Origin: a virus
IMG/VR virus record: IMGVR_UViG_3300027784_000063
Coordinates: 1-21,601 of that record
Length of the DNA stretch: 21,601 nucleotides
Strand: one strand, 5' to 3'
The translations under genes were made by a program, and so were the position numbers. Every line of letters starts with the position of its first letter. Position 1 is the stretch's first letter. Of the stretch, positions 13,158 to 21,260 are shown one piece after another. The notes beneath the pieces were generated by a model. It did no database searches. It saw only the letters and a program-made list of their open reading frames with translations, and had not been told where the DNA came from.

Positions 13158-14378
13158 ATGGTACAATTTGGTAGAATAACAGAAGTTGAAATACAAAAAG
13201 TGGCACTTCTTAAAACGGTTCCTGAAGTTGAACGGGAAATAGGCCGGACGCTTGGTATAATACCAACATTAGAAAGGCATATAGTGGGCCAAAATTATAA
13301 AATACCAGAAGAGGCCGATAAAGTAGATCCTGAAGAAGATGAACTATATACAACCTGGGCTACGTTTAGGTCCGCTGATATTACATTAAGACAAAGCGTG
13401 GATGATGAGGGAAATACGATAATTCGCGGCGAGTTTCCATATAATATAGATGAGTGGGAAGATAAATATGAAATAAATTTTAACGTCTCTACAAAAGATG
13501 CAAGTTCCGAAGATGAAGACCCCCAATTAGAATTAGATTGTGAAATATACAATGTTCCAAGCACCTGGAAGAAAACTGTGGGTGCCCAAAAAGAGAAGGA
13601 CTGGAAAAAATTAGGATTTTCATCTTCGGAAGGTGATAGAAATAACATAATTGTTAAATCAGGATATATGGGTCCTAAAGGGCCTGATTTGAAAACAATT
13701 TTTGCGGGTCCTATATCATCCATATCATACCATGAGGAGCCCAGTGATTCTGTTTTAGAAATTGAAGCAGAAGGTGGAAGGGTTAAGGAACGTGATGTTG
13801 ATGTTACGATACTGGCCGACACAAGAATTGATAAGGCCATTGAACGTCTTTGTCGTAATGCCTCAGTTCCTATTGGCGAAATACAAGGAACAAAATATGC
13901 TGATGGAAGTTATGTTAGAACGCATGAAAAACTGGAATTAACTGGAACGTTATCGGACGGGTTAGAGAAATTAATTGGTCATATAAACAAACATTTAGAA
14001 GAATCATTAAAATATAACTTTAGAGGGATGAGAGTAAACGTTGTTATTGATGATTATAACTACAGGACAGGATACAGGCTAACGTTTGGGAAAGATTTAC
14101 AAGAAATATCTCCCGCGCAATCATCTGAAGAAGATGACGACGATGAAGATCTATATGAAGCTGAATGTGTATTTTTACCGTCAATTGCTACTGGATCTAT
14201 AATTGAATTAAGAAGACCAGGACATGAGGAAGTTGATCACTTCATGGTTGAAATGTTTGAACACGATGTTGATTCAAAAGGTGATGCTGTTACATCGTTA
14301 GAAATAAAAATGGTCGAAAGTTCGGTATATTTCGCTGAAGACGAAATTAGAGATGTTAATAGACCACGTTTCGGCTAG
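13158..14378 (+). CDS. baseplate hub protein (gp27/Mu gp44-like)
   Basis: The protein has 406 residues. After an acidic N-terminal part, a strand (about 107-130) leads to the conserved 'L-D-C-E-I-Y-N-V-P' element. It continues to IIVKSGYMGPKGPDLKTIFAG and then PISSISYHEEPSDSVLEIEA. The combination 'i-Y-N-x-s/p', 'v-x-x-GY', 'iF-x-G-x-i' is the hallmark of hub proteins that sit at the tube tip and carry the spike. The second half has an alternating alpha/beta domain and closes with SIIELRRPG and an HDVDSKGDAV turn, like the OB-type domain of gp44 proteins. It starts at the base after the previous stop. The spike gene follows, as expected. Confidence 0.75.
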   Translation: MVQFGRITEVEIQKVALLKTVPEVEREIGRTLGIIPTLERHIVGQNYKIPEEADKVDPEEDELYTTWATFRSADITLRQSVDDEGNTIIRGEFPYNIDEWEDKYEINFNVSTKDASSEDEDPQLELDCEIYNVPSTWKKTVGAQKEKDWKKLGFSSSEGDRNNIIVKSGYMGPKGPDLKTIFAGPISSISYHEEPSDSVLEIEAEGGRVKERDVDVTILADTRIDKAIERLCRNASVPIGEIQGTKYADGSYVRTHEKLELTGTLSDGLEKLIGHINKHLEESLKYNFRGMRVNVVIDDYNYRTGYRLTFGKDLQEISPAQSSEEDDDDEDLYEAECVFLPSIATGSIIELRRPGHEEVDHFMVEMFEHDVDSKGDAVTSLEIKMVESSVYFAEDEIRDVNRPRFG

Positions 14379-14402
14379 TTTAAAAGGAAAATCCCTCCTT
14401 CC
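14379..14402 (+). terminator. weak terminator-like tract after the hub gene
   Basis: After the hub stop codon comes GGAAAATCCCTCCTTCC, a degenerate version of the AAAACCCTTTYC terminator but lacking the T-run and ATTTAT end. AAGG/CCTT could form a short stem. Function is doubtful. Confidence 0.2.
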
Positions 14403-14450
14403 GTTGGCCCATTAAACATTATGCGAAGGTATATATAAAGGTTGTGGAAT

Positions 14451-16958
14451 ATGGCACGTGAGAGTCCAAGAAAATTAGTCAAAAGACTATTTAGAAGAAT
14501 GATGGGTAGTGTGTGGACTGCAGTACCTGGTGTAATTTATCGTGTGCATAAAAAAAGGATGAAAGTAGATGTAAAATTAAAAGTTAAATGGACTGAGGAT
14601 CCTATAACGATTGAAAATGTAAGGTTATTATATCCACAATCATCTTCATCTAAATTCTTATTTAACGTGTCTGAAGGCGATACAGTAATGCTGTTTTTTA
14701 GCAAATATTCATTGGAATGTCTGGCAAATGAACAAATTTTTGAAGTCGATGGTCAATTTACAATCAATGCTGATGAAGAATTTGAAATGCAGGATGCTAT
14801 TGCATTTCCAGGTATAACATTAGATAAAGATGTTGGGAAAACTGTTAATGATTCAGTTGTTGAAATACCTGACGGAATTAAAATTATATCAAGTAATGAC
14901 ATACTGATATCGGGTGATTCAGTTGAAATCGAAGGATTGAGATGGAGGGAAGAATTTGCATTAAACTTCTGTGGTGAATGTTATGTTGAAATAGAGGAAG
15001 ATGCAAGCAATGTTTTCTCATCCAACGGATTTTCCATCGAAATGAGAGTATATTCAAATGATCTTGAAAGTAATAATACGCATATGCATATTGACGGTGA
15101 GAACGATACATTTCTTAGGTTGTATGAGAATGACGGTGATTTTCACTTTTCGTGGTTTGATGGAACACAAATCCAAGTAGAAACCATAACAGATGTTAAT
15201 CCTCATACTTGGTACGTAAGGAAAATAGTGTATGACGGTACTAATTTAATTCATTATTTAGATGATGAGGAAACAAATAATATCACTACTACGATAGATG
15301 AACCGTTAGGAGATATGTATTTGGGAAGCGATACTGATGGTTCATATAAATTTATTGGTAGTATAAGTAGGTTTCAAATATGGGATAGATGGGGTAATGT
15401 AAAAGTATTGTACCCAATGAATGAAGGATCAGGGGATATACTTTATGATCAATCTAATAATGATATAAATGCATCAATCCATGGTTGTGAATGGCACATC
15501 ATAGATTATGAATTAGGTATCAGTAGTTTTACAACTTTAACCGATACGCCGGAAACATATCAGGATTCTGGTGGTCAATATGTTATGATAAAGGATGATG
15601 AATCCGGATTAACATTTACAAGTACTACAACACCTGAAGTCCATGATATTGCAGGAGATAGACATTCAAGTAATACGTTAGAAGAGTTAAGTACTAAAGT
15701 ATCTGATGAAGACTTAGTTGCAAAATCAGTTGTTGAGGACCATATAGGTAACGTAGGAGTTACTCATCATGGGCTAGTTGATTCAGACAACGCCGGATTT
15801 ATGAGTCCAAATGAACATGATAAACTAGATACTGTAGAGTGGAATGCAAATGATTATGAACTAGAAAAACATAACCATAGTGGTGAGGAAACTGGTGGCA
15901 CATCATTGAACCCTGACGAGGTAGAAACAAAATTAAGACAAATTTTACCTCAATACGATGATTTAATTGATGCACCTGATGAACAAGGTTCTATTATATA
16001 TTTTACACCCCCAGAAAATGAATTAATTGAAGGTGTCTATAGACACGATGGTTTGTCATACAGATTGTTAACTGATAAATCCTATGTTGATTTTGCAGTC
16101 GCATCCTTGAGTATAAATTATTTTTTAACCAATGAAGATACTGGTGTAAATGACCCTGACGATGGCGAATATAAGAAAACATCATTAGAACCTGTTGATA
16201 TACCTGAACAAAGTATAAGTGTAAGTGGTTCAAATGCTGATGATTATCATATACAAAGTTGGGTATGTCCTGAAGATTATTTACCAACGGAATTATTAGC
16301 AGGTATTTATTCTCTTACAATAGATGCAGAAAGAACAGATGGTACAAGGGCAGTTAGGTTGTTTTATAGAGCTTACGAAAAAAAAGATGATGAGACTGAG
16401 GAGTTTTTAATAGAAAGTGCTCCCTCTAAATTGATAACAGATAGGGAATCTATTGTAGTTTCTGGCAGATTACCATATCATGAAATGGATGAAGGAAGTT
16501 GTATTGTATTTAAATTATATATGAGAAGGGAGCAACAACCGTCGAGTGATGAAGTTACTGTTTATTATGGTGGGGATACTGGCGCAAATATTACGCTACC
16601 AACATCAACTGTAATTTTAGACGAAATATATGCTAGTAATCCACATAAAATTGGTGGAGAACAGCACGCATCAGATACTCTCGCGAATGTGAGTGGTAAA
16701 ATACAGGAGGATATTGATAGTTTATTTACAACTCCGGCACAACATGACTTAGATATGGATGGTAAAGATATAGACAATATTGACCAATTAGATTGGAGTG
16801 GAGGTTTAGCGTATCCAAGGATAATAGAAAGTGGTGATGAACCGACTTTAAATGAGGGTGCATGGTGTATTTGGATAGATGAATATTCGCAGGACAAAAA
16901 TACTTATCTTGTTCTGAATGTACCTGATAATGGTCAAAAAAAGGTAGAATTGTGGTAA
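14451..16958 (+). CDS. baseplate spike fused to LamG and fibre domains
   Basis: The protein has 835 residues from ATG 14451 (AAAGGT 8 bases upstream). Residues about 20-100 resemble the Gp138/gpV OB-fold: VPGVIYRVHKKRMKVDVKL, a proline-led 'pi-x-i-x-n-v' strand and SEGDTVMLFFSKYSLE. Residues 110-165 look like a beta-helix shaft. Residues about 166-350 are a LamG/concanavalin A-like domain (LNFCGECYVEIEED, IDGENDTFLRLYE, TWYVRKIVYDGTNL, LGSDTDGSYKFIGSISRFQI, YPMNEGSGDILYDQS). Fibre-type units follow: FTTLTDTPETYQDSGGQYV (360-378), HHGLVDSDNAGFMSPNEHDKLD (439-460), a KHNHSG turn and, near 732, HKIGGEQHASDTL. A beta-sandwich lies at 560-720. The spike thus carries receptor-binding modules of its own. 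Confidence 0.75.
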   Translation: MARESPRKLVKRLFRRMMGSVWTAVPGVIYRVHKKRMKVDVKLKVKWTEDPITIENVRLLYPQSSSSKFLFNVSEGDTVMLFFSKYSLECLANEQIFEVDGQFTINADEEFEMQDAIAFPGITLDKDVGKTVNDSVVEIPDGIKIISSNDILISGDSVEIEGLRWREEFALNFCGECYVEIEEDASNVFSSNGFSIEMRVYSNDLESNNTHMHIDGENDTFLRLYENDGDFHFSWFDGTQIQVETITDVNPHTWYVRKIVYDGTNLIHYLDDEETNNITTTIDEPLGDMYLGSDTDGSYKFIGSISRFQIWDRWGNVKVLYPMNEGSGDILYDQSNNDINASIHGCEWHIIDYELGISSFTTLTDTPETYQDSGGQYVMIKDDESGLTFTSTTTPEVHDIAGDRHSSNTLEELSTKVSDEDLVAKSVVEDHIGNVGVTHHGLVDSDNAGFMSPNEHDKLDTVEWNANDYELEKHNHSGEETGGTSLNPDEVETKLRQILPQYDDLIDAPDEQGSIIYFTPPENELIEGVYRHDGLSYRLLTDKSYVDFAVASLSINYFLTNEDTGVNDPDDGEYKKTSLEPVDIPEQSISVSGSNADDYHIQSWVCPEDYLPTELLAGIYSLTIDAERTDGTRAVRLFYRAYEKKDDETEEFLIESAPSKLITDRESIVVSGRLPYHEMDEGSCIVFKLYMRREQQPSSDEVTVYYGGDTGANITLPTSTVILDEIYASNPHKIGGEQHASDTLANVSGKIQEDIDSLFTTPAQHDLDMDGKDIDNIDQLDWSGGLAYPRIIESGDEPTLNEGAWCIWIDEYSQDKNTYLVLNVPDNGQKKVELW

Positions 16959-16960
16959 TT

Positions 16961-16980
16961 ATTCCAAAACATTTAAATAA
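16961..16980 (+). promoter_or_regulatory. BRE/TATA promoter of the wedge-fibre operon
   Basis: ATTCCAAAACATTTAAATAA is the best copy of the shared element. With TTTAAATA centred near 16975, transcription should begin close to 17000, giving an unusually short leader before ATG 17008, with AAAGGTG (16997-17003) at or near the RNA end. It restarts transcription after the spike gene. Confidence 0.65.
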
Positions 16981-17007
16981 GACGAACAATAATATAAAGG
17001 TGTAATA

Positions 17008-17361
17008 ATGAAAACTTTAGAAATGACGGATGATTGGGATTTAAAAATGGAGGATAATAGTTTTTCTATAATTAAATATCCTGATAAAATAGGTCAAGAT
17101 ATTAAAATGATATTATATACTATTAAAGGTTCTAATAAATTTGATAGGGATATGGGTGTCGAGTGGATTCCAATTATAAGATACCCAACAGAAGGTAATA
17201 TTAAAAGAGGTATATTAGAAGCACTTCAATTTTATGATAGGCCTTTATTAGTTGATAAAATTGATGTACAAATGGACGACACTGAAAGAATTGCTTATGT
17301 TACTTTAGAAATTATTGTTGATGATGAAAATTATGAAATTGAGCTGACTATTGGTGATTAA
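17008..17361 (+). CDS. baseplate wedge protein, gp25/gpW-like
   Basis: The protein has 117 residues. It follows the plan of T4 gp25-like wedge proteins: an N-terminal strand pair with DWDLKMEDNSF, a helix in KIGQDIKMILYTIKG, the 'D-R-D-M-G-V-E-W-I-P-I' segment, helix IKRGILEALQFYDR, and C-terminal strands VDKIDVQMDDTERIAYV and ENYEIELTIGD. These proteins bind the sheath initiation ring at the baseplate. It is the first gene after the 16961 promoter, and the gpJ-like partner starts 2 bases after its stop, the normal W-J pair of contractile tails. Confidence 0.75.
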   Translation: MKTLEMTDDWDLKMEDNSFSIIKYPDKIGQDIKMILYTIKGSNKFDRDMGVEWIPIIRYPTEGNIKRGILEALQFYDRPLLVDKIDVQMDDTERIAYVTLEIIVDDENYEIELTIGD

Positions 17362-17363
17362 AA

Positions 17364-18662
17364 ATGAAATATGGAGTAACTGATGATGGTTTTGAAAGAA
17401 AACCGTATTCAAGGATAATTGAGGATTTAAAAGAAAGAGCTAAGGAATATTTTGGTGAGCAAGTTGATTTATCACCAACATCACCATTGATGCAATTATT
17501 ACAAACATATGCTTTAGAAATAGCAAGGATGTGGGAAATGGCGGAGCATATGTATTATAATTCATATTTAACAACAGCAGAAAATACATCGTTAGATAGA
17601 ATTGCGTTATTGATGGGTGTTGAAAGAAAAAGTGCAACCAACTCAACGGGTATGTTATATTTATATAATAACGTTGATGTTAATGTTAGTGAGGGTTCAA
17701 TTGCACAAACTTCCGGTGGTACTAGATTTTCAACGAGTGATGATATAAGACGTGATGATTGGATTCATTTAGATCCTGAAGCAGATGTAGAAAATAAAAT
17801 ATCCTATTGGTCGGATAGTGTAGAATATGAAATAGGGGATCATGTAAAGCATCAGGATCAAGACGAAATTTACGTATGTATTAATGCACACGATGATGTC
17901 GAACCACTGGTACATCAAAATTGGATGCAATATTGGTCAAATGTTCCTTATGATACAAATTACTATAGTAATATACCCATAATGGCGATAGAATCTGGGA
18001 CGCAAAGTAATGTGGCATCCCAATCAGTAGTAGAGCCGGTAGATATGGCAGTATCTCAAATTGTTAATTGGAGACCAACATTGGGAGGTTCCGGACCTGA
18101 GACTGATAGTGCATTAAGAGCAAGAGTTTTACAACAATTGGATAGGATGGGTAAGGCTACATTGGATGCATTGGAAGCTGCAATATTAGAAGTGGATCAA
18201 GTATCATCAGTATCAATCGAAGAATTAGATGATAGAAGTTTAAGTATTGTGATAGAATCAGCTGAATATGAACAAATTAAGGATGAAGTCAAGGAACAAA
18301 TTGATGCAACGAGAGCATTTGGAATCCCATATGATATAAATCCTGTTGATATTGTACAAATATATGTGGAGGTTAATTTTGAAAGAACTGACGATGCGCC
18401 TCCAAGAAGGGATGCACATAAAATGATTGGTCAGGCTATACAAGATTATGTAGGTAGCAGAGGTGCTGGTGATGATGTATTATATTCGAAAATGTATGAT
18501 GTAATATTTAATGTAGGTGATTGGGTATACGACGTGACACAACTTAAATTAGGTAAAGATCCTCAGGATTTGTACAGTGAAAATGTCGTAATAGACTCTA
18601 ATGAAAATTCGTCAATTGAAAGTATAGAAGATAATATAGATATAACATCGGAATTGGTATAA
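17364..18662 (+). CDS. baseplate wedge protein, gpJ-like, with CBM5/12-type insertion
   Basis: The protein has 432 residues. The N-terminus (about 15-95) carries 'PTSPLMQLLQTYALEIA', NTSLDRIALLMGVERK and the following strand, the standard Baseplate_J opening. The middle and C-terminus include IESGTQSNVASQSV, GGSGPETDSALRARVLQQLD (240-259) and GKATLDALEAAILEVDQVSS, also typical. Between them, residues about 147-192 insert YWSDSVEYEIGDHVKHQDQD and EIYVCINAHDD, then W-M-Q-Y-W. This is the aromatic pattern of carbohydrate-binding modules of family 5/12. J-type wedges connect hub to periphery. The inserted module would lie on the baseplate surface where it could touch host glycans; that role is inferred. 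Confidence 0.75.
   Translation: MKYGVTDDGFERKPYSRIIEDLKERAKEYFGEQVDLSPTSPLMQLLQTYALEIARMWEMAEHMYYNSYLTTAENTSLDRIALLMGVERKSATNSTGMLYLYNNVDVNVSEGSIAQTSGGTRFSTSDDIRRDDWIHLDPEADVENKISYWSDSVEYEIGDHVKHQDQDEIYVCINAHDDVEPLVHQNWMQYWSNVPYDTNYYSNIPIMAIESGTQSNVASQSVVEPVDMAVSQIVNWRPTLGGSGPETDSALRARVLQQLDRMGKATLDALEAAILEVDQVSSVSIEELDDRSLSIVIESAEYEQIKDEVKEQIDATRAFGIPYDINPVDIVQIYVEVNFERTDDAPPRRDAHKMIGQAIQDYVGSRGAGDDVLYSKMYDVIFNVGDWVYDVTQLKLGKDPQDLYSENVVIDSNENSSIESIEDNIDITSELV
17802..17939 (+). other. CBM5/12-like module encoded within gpJ
   Basis: Encodes residues 147-192 of the wedge protein: W-S-x3-Y-x2-GD-x-V, then Y-V-C-I-N-A-H-D and a closing P-x5-W-x3-W. These are the conserved aromatic, GD and cysteine positions of chitin-binding type modules. 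The flanking J sequence is continuous without it. Confidence 0.6.
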
Positions 18663-20110
18663 TGTCATTTAGCGGTGAAGGTAGTGGAACTAGTCTAGAT
18701 CCATATAAAATTGAAAATTGGCATCATTTAAATGATGTTAGAAATAATTTAGAAGCTAACTTCATTCTTGTTAATAATCTGGATGAAAATACGGACGGTT
18801 ATGGTGATTATATAGGTGAAAATCCTGAAGGATGGGACCCTATAGGTGATAGTGGTAATATTTTTAGTGGGGTTTTTGATGCCAATAGATACACTATAAA
18901 GGATTTAGTGATAGATAGATCAGGAAGTAATTATAATTCGTTATTTAGTCATAATGATGGAAAAATTGAAAATGTATATGTAGAATATCCAATTATAGAG
19001 GGCGGCGAAGATACTGCAGGGCTCGTATCCTTTAATGGTGGAACAATAGAAAATTCTTATGTTATTAGCGATTATATATCAGTTCAGGATTCAGGATATG
19101 GCGGTGGTTTAGTTTCTTCAAATGAAGGAACAATTAAACATTGCTATACGATAGTTACCATTGAAGGTATTGCTGGATCTCAATTAGGTCACCTAGTAGG
19201 CTTAAATCAAGGTACAATTGTTGATTCTATGGCATTAGTAAGTACTGAGTCCCTCATACATACGGACGAAGGAACACGAGGCGGTAGGGTAGTTGGTACT
19301 GAATTAGATGGTGATATGAAAAATATTCGTATGTATACTGATGATAATTTTAGAGATTATAAGAAACTTCATAAGCCATGGAATATCAAAGTACTAAATC
19401 GTTGGACTGGTGAAACATGGCATATAGAAAGCGGTGAAGATTATCCACGTCTGCATGAACCCGATATTGTAACTGACGAGTTCGTAAAGTTAAACCAGAA
19501 GGTAGGTGAAATTGATGAAGGAACTAACATGCATAATATAACATTGAAGCATGGTTCTTTTGAAATAAACGTAGAGAATGAAGGTCCTTTACGAAGATAT
19601 GATGCTTTACCAGAATGTTTGGATGAGGAACCAAGGAAGTGTAGAAGTCCTATAATCGTCCCATCTTGGAGAAAACAAGGAAAGGTACCGTTAGGTATTG
19701 GTAAATATTCCATTGATGTTTTTGTAACACCAATTGATAACGTCAAAGTTAAATGGGACTTTGATGCAGATAAGATACTTATAAATCAAGAAGAAAAAAA
19801 TTTCCTACATAATATCACCGAATATGACATACTAGAATTAGAAGAAGTTAATTACATTAGAGTAATTGGAGAGGATGAAGAAGCATTTGCAAAATTTAAT
19901 GCTAACACAACAACTGACGCTCTTCCTGATATATCATATAATTATCCTGTGAAGGCATATATTGACCATATGAATGATATAATTACAGTAGATGTTGAGT
20001 GGGAAGTAGGTGAACAAGGAAGTCAAGATACAATAGATGTCGTTGTTGCGCTAGCATTTGAACAGAATATGAAAGATAACTTACCCGAATTTTGGGATAA
20101 ATATGAATGA
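18662..20110 (+). CDS. GLUG-repeat adhesin fused to a tail protein domain
   Basis: The protein has 482 residues; the ATG overlaps the gpJ stop (TAATG). Residues 3-80 have the opening of GLUG adhesins: F-S-G-E-G-S-G-T-S-L-D-P-Y-K-I, then L-N-D-V-R, W-D-P-I-G and F-S-G-V-F-D-A. Four GLUG-type rungs follow at about 30-residue spacing: SLFSHNDGKIENVYV (93), AGLVSFNGGTIENSYV (119), GGLVSSNEGTIKHCYT (148) and GHLVGLNQGTIVDSMA (177). This predicts a small beta-helix. Residues about 265-482 form a different, beta-rich domain with a CLDEEPRKC pair of cysteines and no adhesin repeats, probably the part that anchors to the baseplate. GLUG domains occur in archaeal and bacterial surface proteins, so a host-binding role is likely. 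Its place between J and I is unusual. Confidence 0.7.
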   Translation: MSFSGEGSGTSLDPYKIENWHHLNDVRNNLEANFILVNNLDENTDGYGDYIGENPEGWDPIGDSGNIFSGVFDANRYTIKDLVIDRSGSNYNSLFSHNDGKIENVYVEYPIIEGGEDTAGLVSFNGGTIENSYVISDYISVQDSGYGGGLVSSNEGTIKHCYTIVTIEGIAGSQLGHLVGLNQGTIVDSMALVSTESLIHTDEGTRGGRVVGTELDGDMKNIRMYTDDNFRDYKKLHKPWNIKVLNRWTGETWHIESGEDYPRLHEPDIVTDEFVKLNQKVGEIDEGTNMHNITLKHGSFEINVENEGPLRRYDALPECLDEEPRKCRSPIIVPSWRKQGKVPLGIGKYSIDVFVTPIDNVKVKWDFDADKILINQEEKNFLHNITEYDILELEEVNYIRVIGEDEEAFAKFNANTTTDALPDISYNYPVKAYIDHMNDIITVDVEWEVGEQGSQDTIDVVVALAFEQNMKDNLPEFWDKYE

Positions 20111-20738
20111 CGAATCAAATATATTAAAATACTTGAAGACGATTACCATCGAGCTTGATGAATGGATGGAAACCGCGAATATGATCAAAAAACAACATTA
20201 TATTGATACTGTTGATGATCATAAAGATCCCACTTCAGATGACTTAGGTGACATTGACAAATTAATTAAAACTATAGGTATAATCAGAAGGTTAGACGAA
20301 AATTTAAGTGAAATACGTGATAGGGCACTAAATTATGTCAATGACTTTGAAGGTGGAGGTACTTATAATCATATAATCCATTCCTTATCGCCGTACATCG
20401 ATGAACAATATGTACAATTAGTTGAAGGCATTAAAGTTGATGATAAATATGGAGTTATTATTTATGGTGTTGATCCGAATGCGTTAGTAGATGAACCTAT
20501 TGACATTGGATTAATTGACTTTGTTGTCCAGAGAAGTAAGGCAGCTGGTATTAAAGCATTATCAGGAATTTACTTATCGGATAGTTTTGTAGTCGATGAT
20601 GAAATGAATTGGAGAAAGCAAGGTCATTCCAAATTTAGTGCATTAAGTGATAATGATTATACGCATGATGGTATTCATGATATGGCAATTCATAGAGTAG
20701 GTATAACTAAATTAGGTTCACAAAATAAAATAGGTTGA
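20103..20738 (+). CDS. baseplate/tail protein, gpI-like (P2 tail protein I / XkdT neighbour type)
   Basis: The protein has 211 residues; ATG overlaps the previous stop by 8 bases. It opens with a helical region (about 1-45), then IDKLIKTIGIIRRLDENLSEIRDRALNYV, the 'lG-x-i-x-x-l-x-R-x-x-x-E-s-x-x-x-x-R-x-R' signature of gpI/DUF2313-type proteins. Next comes 'GGGTYNHII' and a beta domain with YGVIIYGVDPN. A helix then leads to VVQRSKAAGIKALSGIYL, equivalent to the 'K-A-A-G-I/V' end of this group. The C-terminal tail (about 180-211) is polar. Such proteins complete the wedge and carry the tail fibres, which agrees with the fibre gene downstream. Confidence 0.65.
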   Translation: MNDESNILKYLKTITIELDEWMETANMIKKQHYIDTVDDHKDPTSDDLGDIDKLIKTIGIIRRLDENLSEIRDRALNYVNDFEGGGTYNHIIHSLSPYIDEQYVQLVEGIKVDDKYGVIIYGVDPNALVDEPIDIGLIDFVVQRSKAAGIKALSGIYLSDSFVVDDEMNWRKQGHSKFSALSDNDYTHDGIHDMAIHRVGITKLGSQNKIG

Positions 20739-20743
20739 TATTT

Positions 20744-21259
20744 ATGAAAGGAGAAATAACATTAAAAGGAAAAGTTAAAGTTAAGAAAAATGGAAAAATA
20801 GTGAATGAAACAAATATGATATTAGACGTTGGTCTTGAAAGAATGGCAAGATTATTATTATATCATACAGATGGTAATGAATCGGCAGGCGGTGAAAGTG
20901 ATTTTGAGGACGGGGACATCATACCGATGTCACATGTTACGATAGGTGATGGTAATGATGAAACACAAGAATATATGGAAGATATCCAAGGAAACGTTTT
21001 AGAGGAAGAAGAAATATCCGTAGAACTCAGTGAGGTATTAACACCGGATATGCCAGGCGTAGATCAATATATAACAAGATTTGTTGCCGAATTCGAGGAA
21101 TGCGACCCAAACACACATTATGAAGCCGTATTAGCAGATGATGAACATGGACTAGATAGAACTTGCCTAGCAAGGGTAGTATTAGGAGACGGAATTGAAG
21201 TTCAAGATGGTGAGGATATAACATACATATGGGAAATATTTGTACAAAGAGGTGTATAA
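20744..21259 (+). CDS. tail-associated protein of unknown family
   Basis: The protein has 171 residues from ATG 20744 (GGTTGAT 5 bases upstream; an open TTG at 20735 is less likely). The start is basic (KGEITLKGKVKVKKNGKIV), followed by 'N-M-I-L-D-V-G-L-E-R-M-A-R-L-L-L', an acidic region with HVTIGDGNDET, and a C-terminal beta part ending ITYIWEIFVQRGV. The plan (strand, 'N-x-i-l-x-x-G', helix 'm-a-r-l-l', 'i-x-i-G-x-G-x-x') recurs in proteins encoded beside tail fibres in tailed viruses. Closing 'w-x-i-f/v' strands suggest a fibre-attachment or collar protein. Function is inferred from position only. Confidence 0.5.
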   Translation: MKGEITLKGKVKVKKNGKIVNETNMILDVGLERMARLLLYHTDGNESAGGESDFEDGDIIPMSHVTIGDGNDETQEYMEDIQGNVLEEEEISVELSEVLTPDMPGVDQYITRFVAEFEECDPNTHYEAVLADDEHGLDRTCLARVVLGDGIEVQDGEDITYIWEIFVQRGV

Positions 21260-21260
21260 A

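Noticed and set aside
13295-13840. Minus-strand open frame of 181 codons
   Set aside because: Antisense shadow of the hub gene, Ser-rich as expected from reading GAT/GAA codons backwards; no start signals.
14429-14438. TATA-like GTATATATAA before the spike gene
   Set aside because: A start 25 bases downstream would fall after ATG 14451, and the CCAAAA part of the shared element is missing; AAAGGT overlapping it is better read as the ribosome-binding site.
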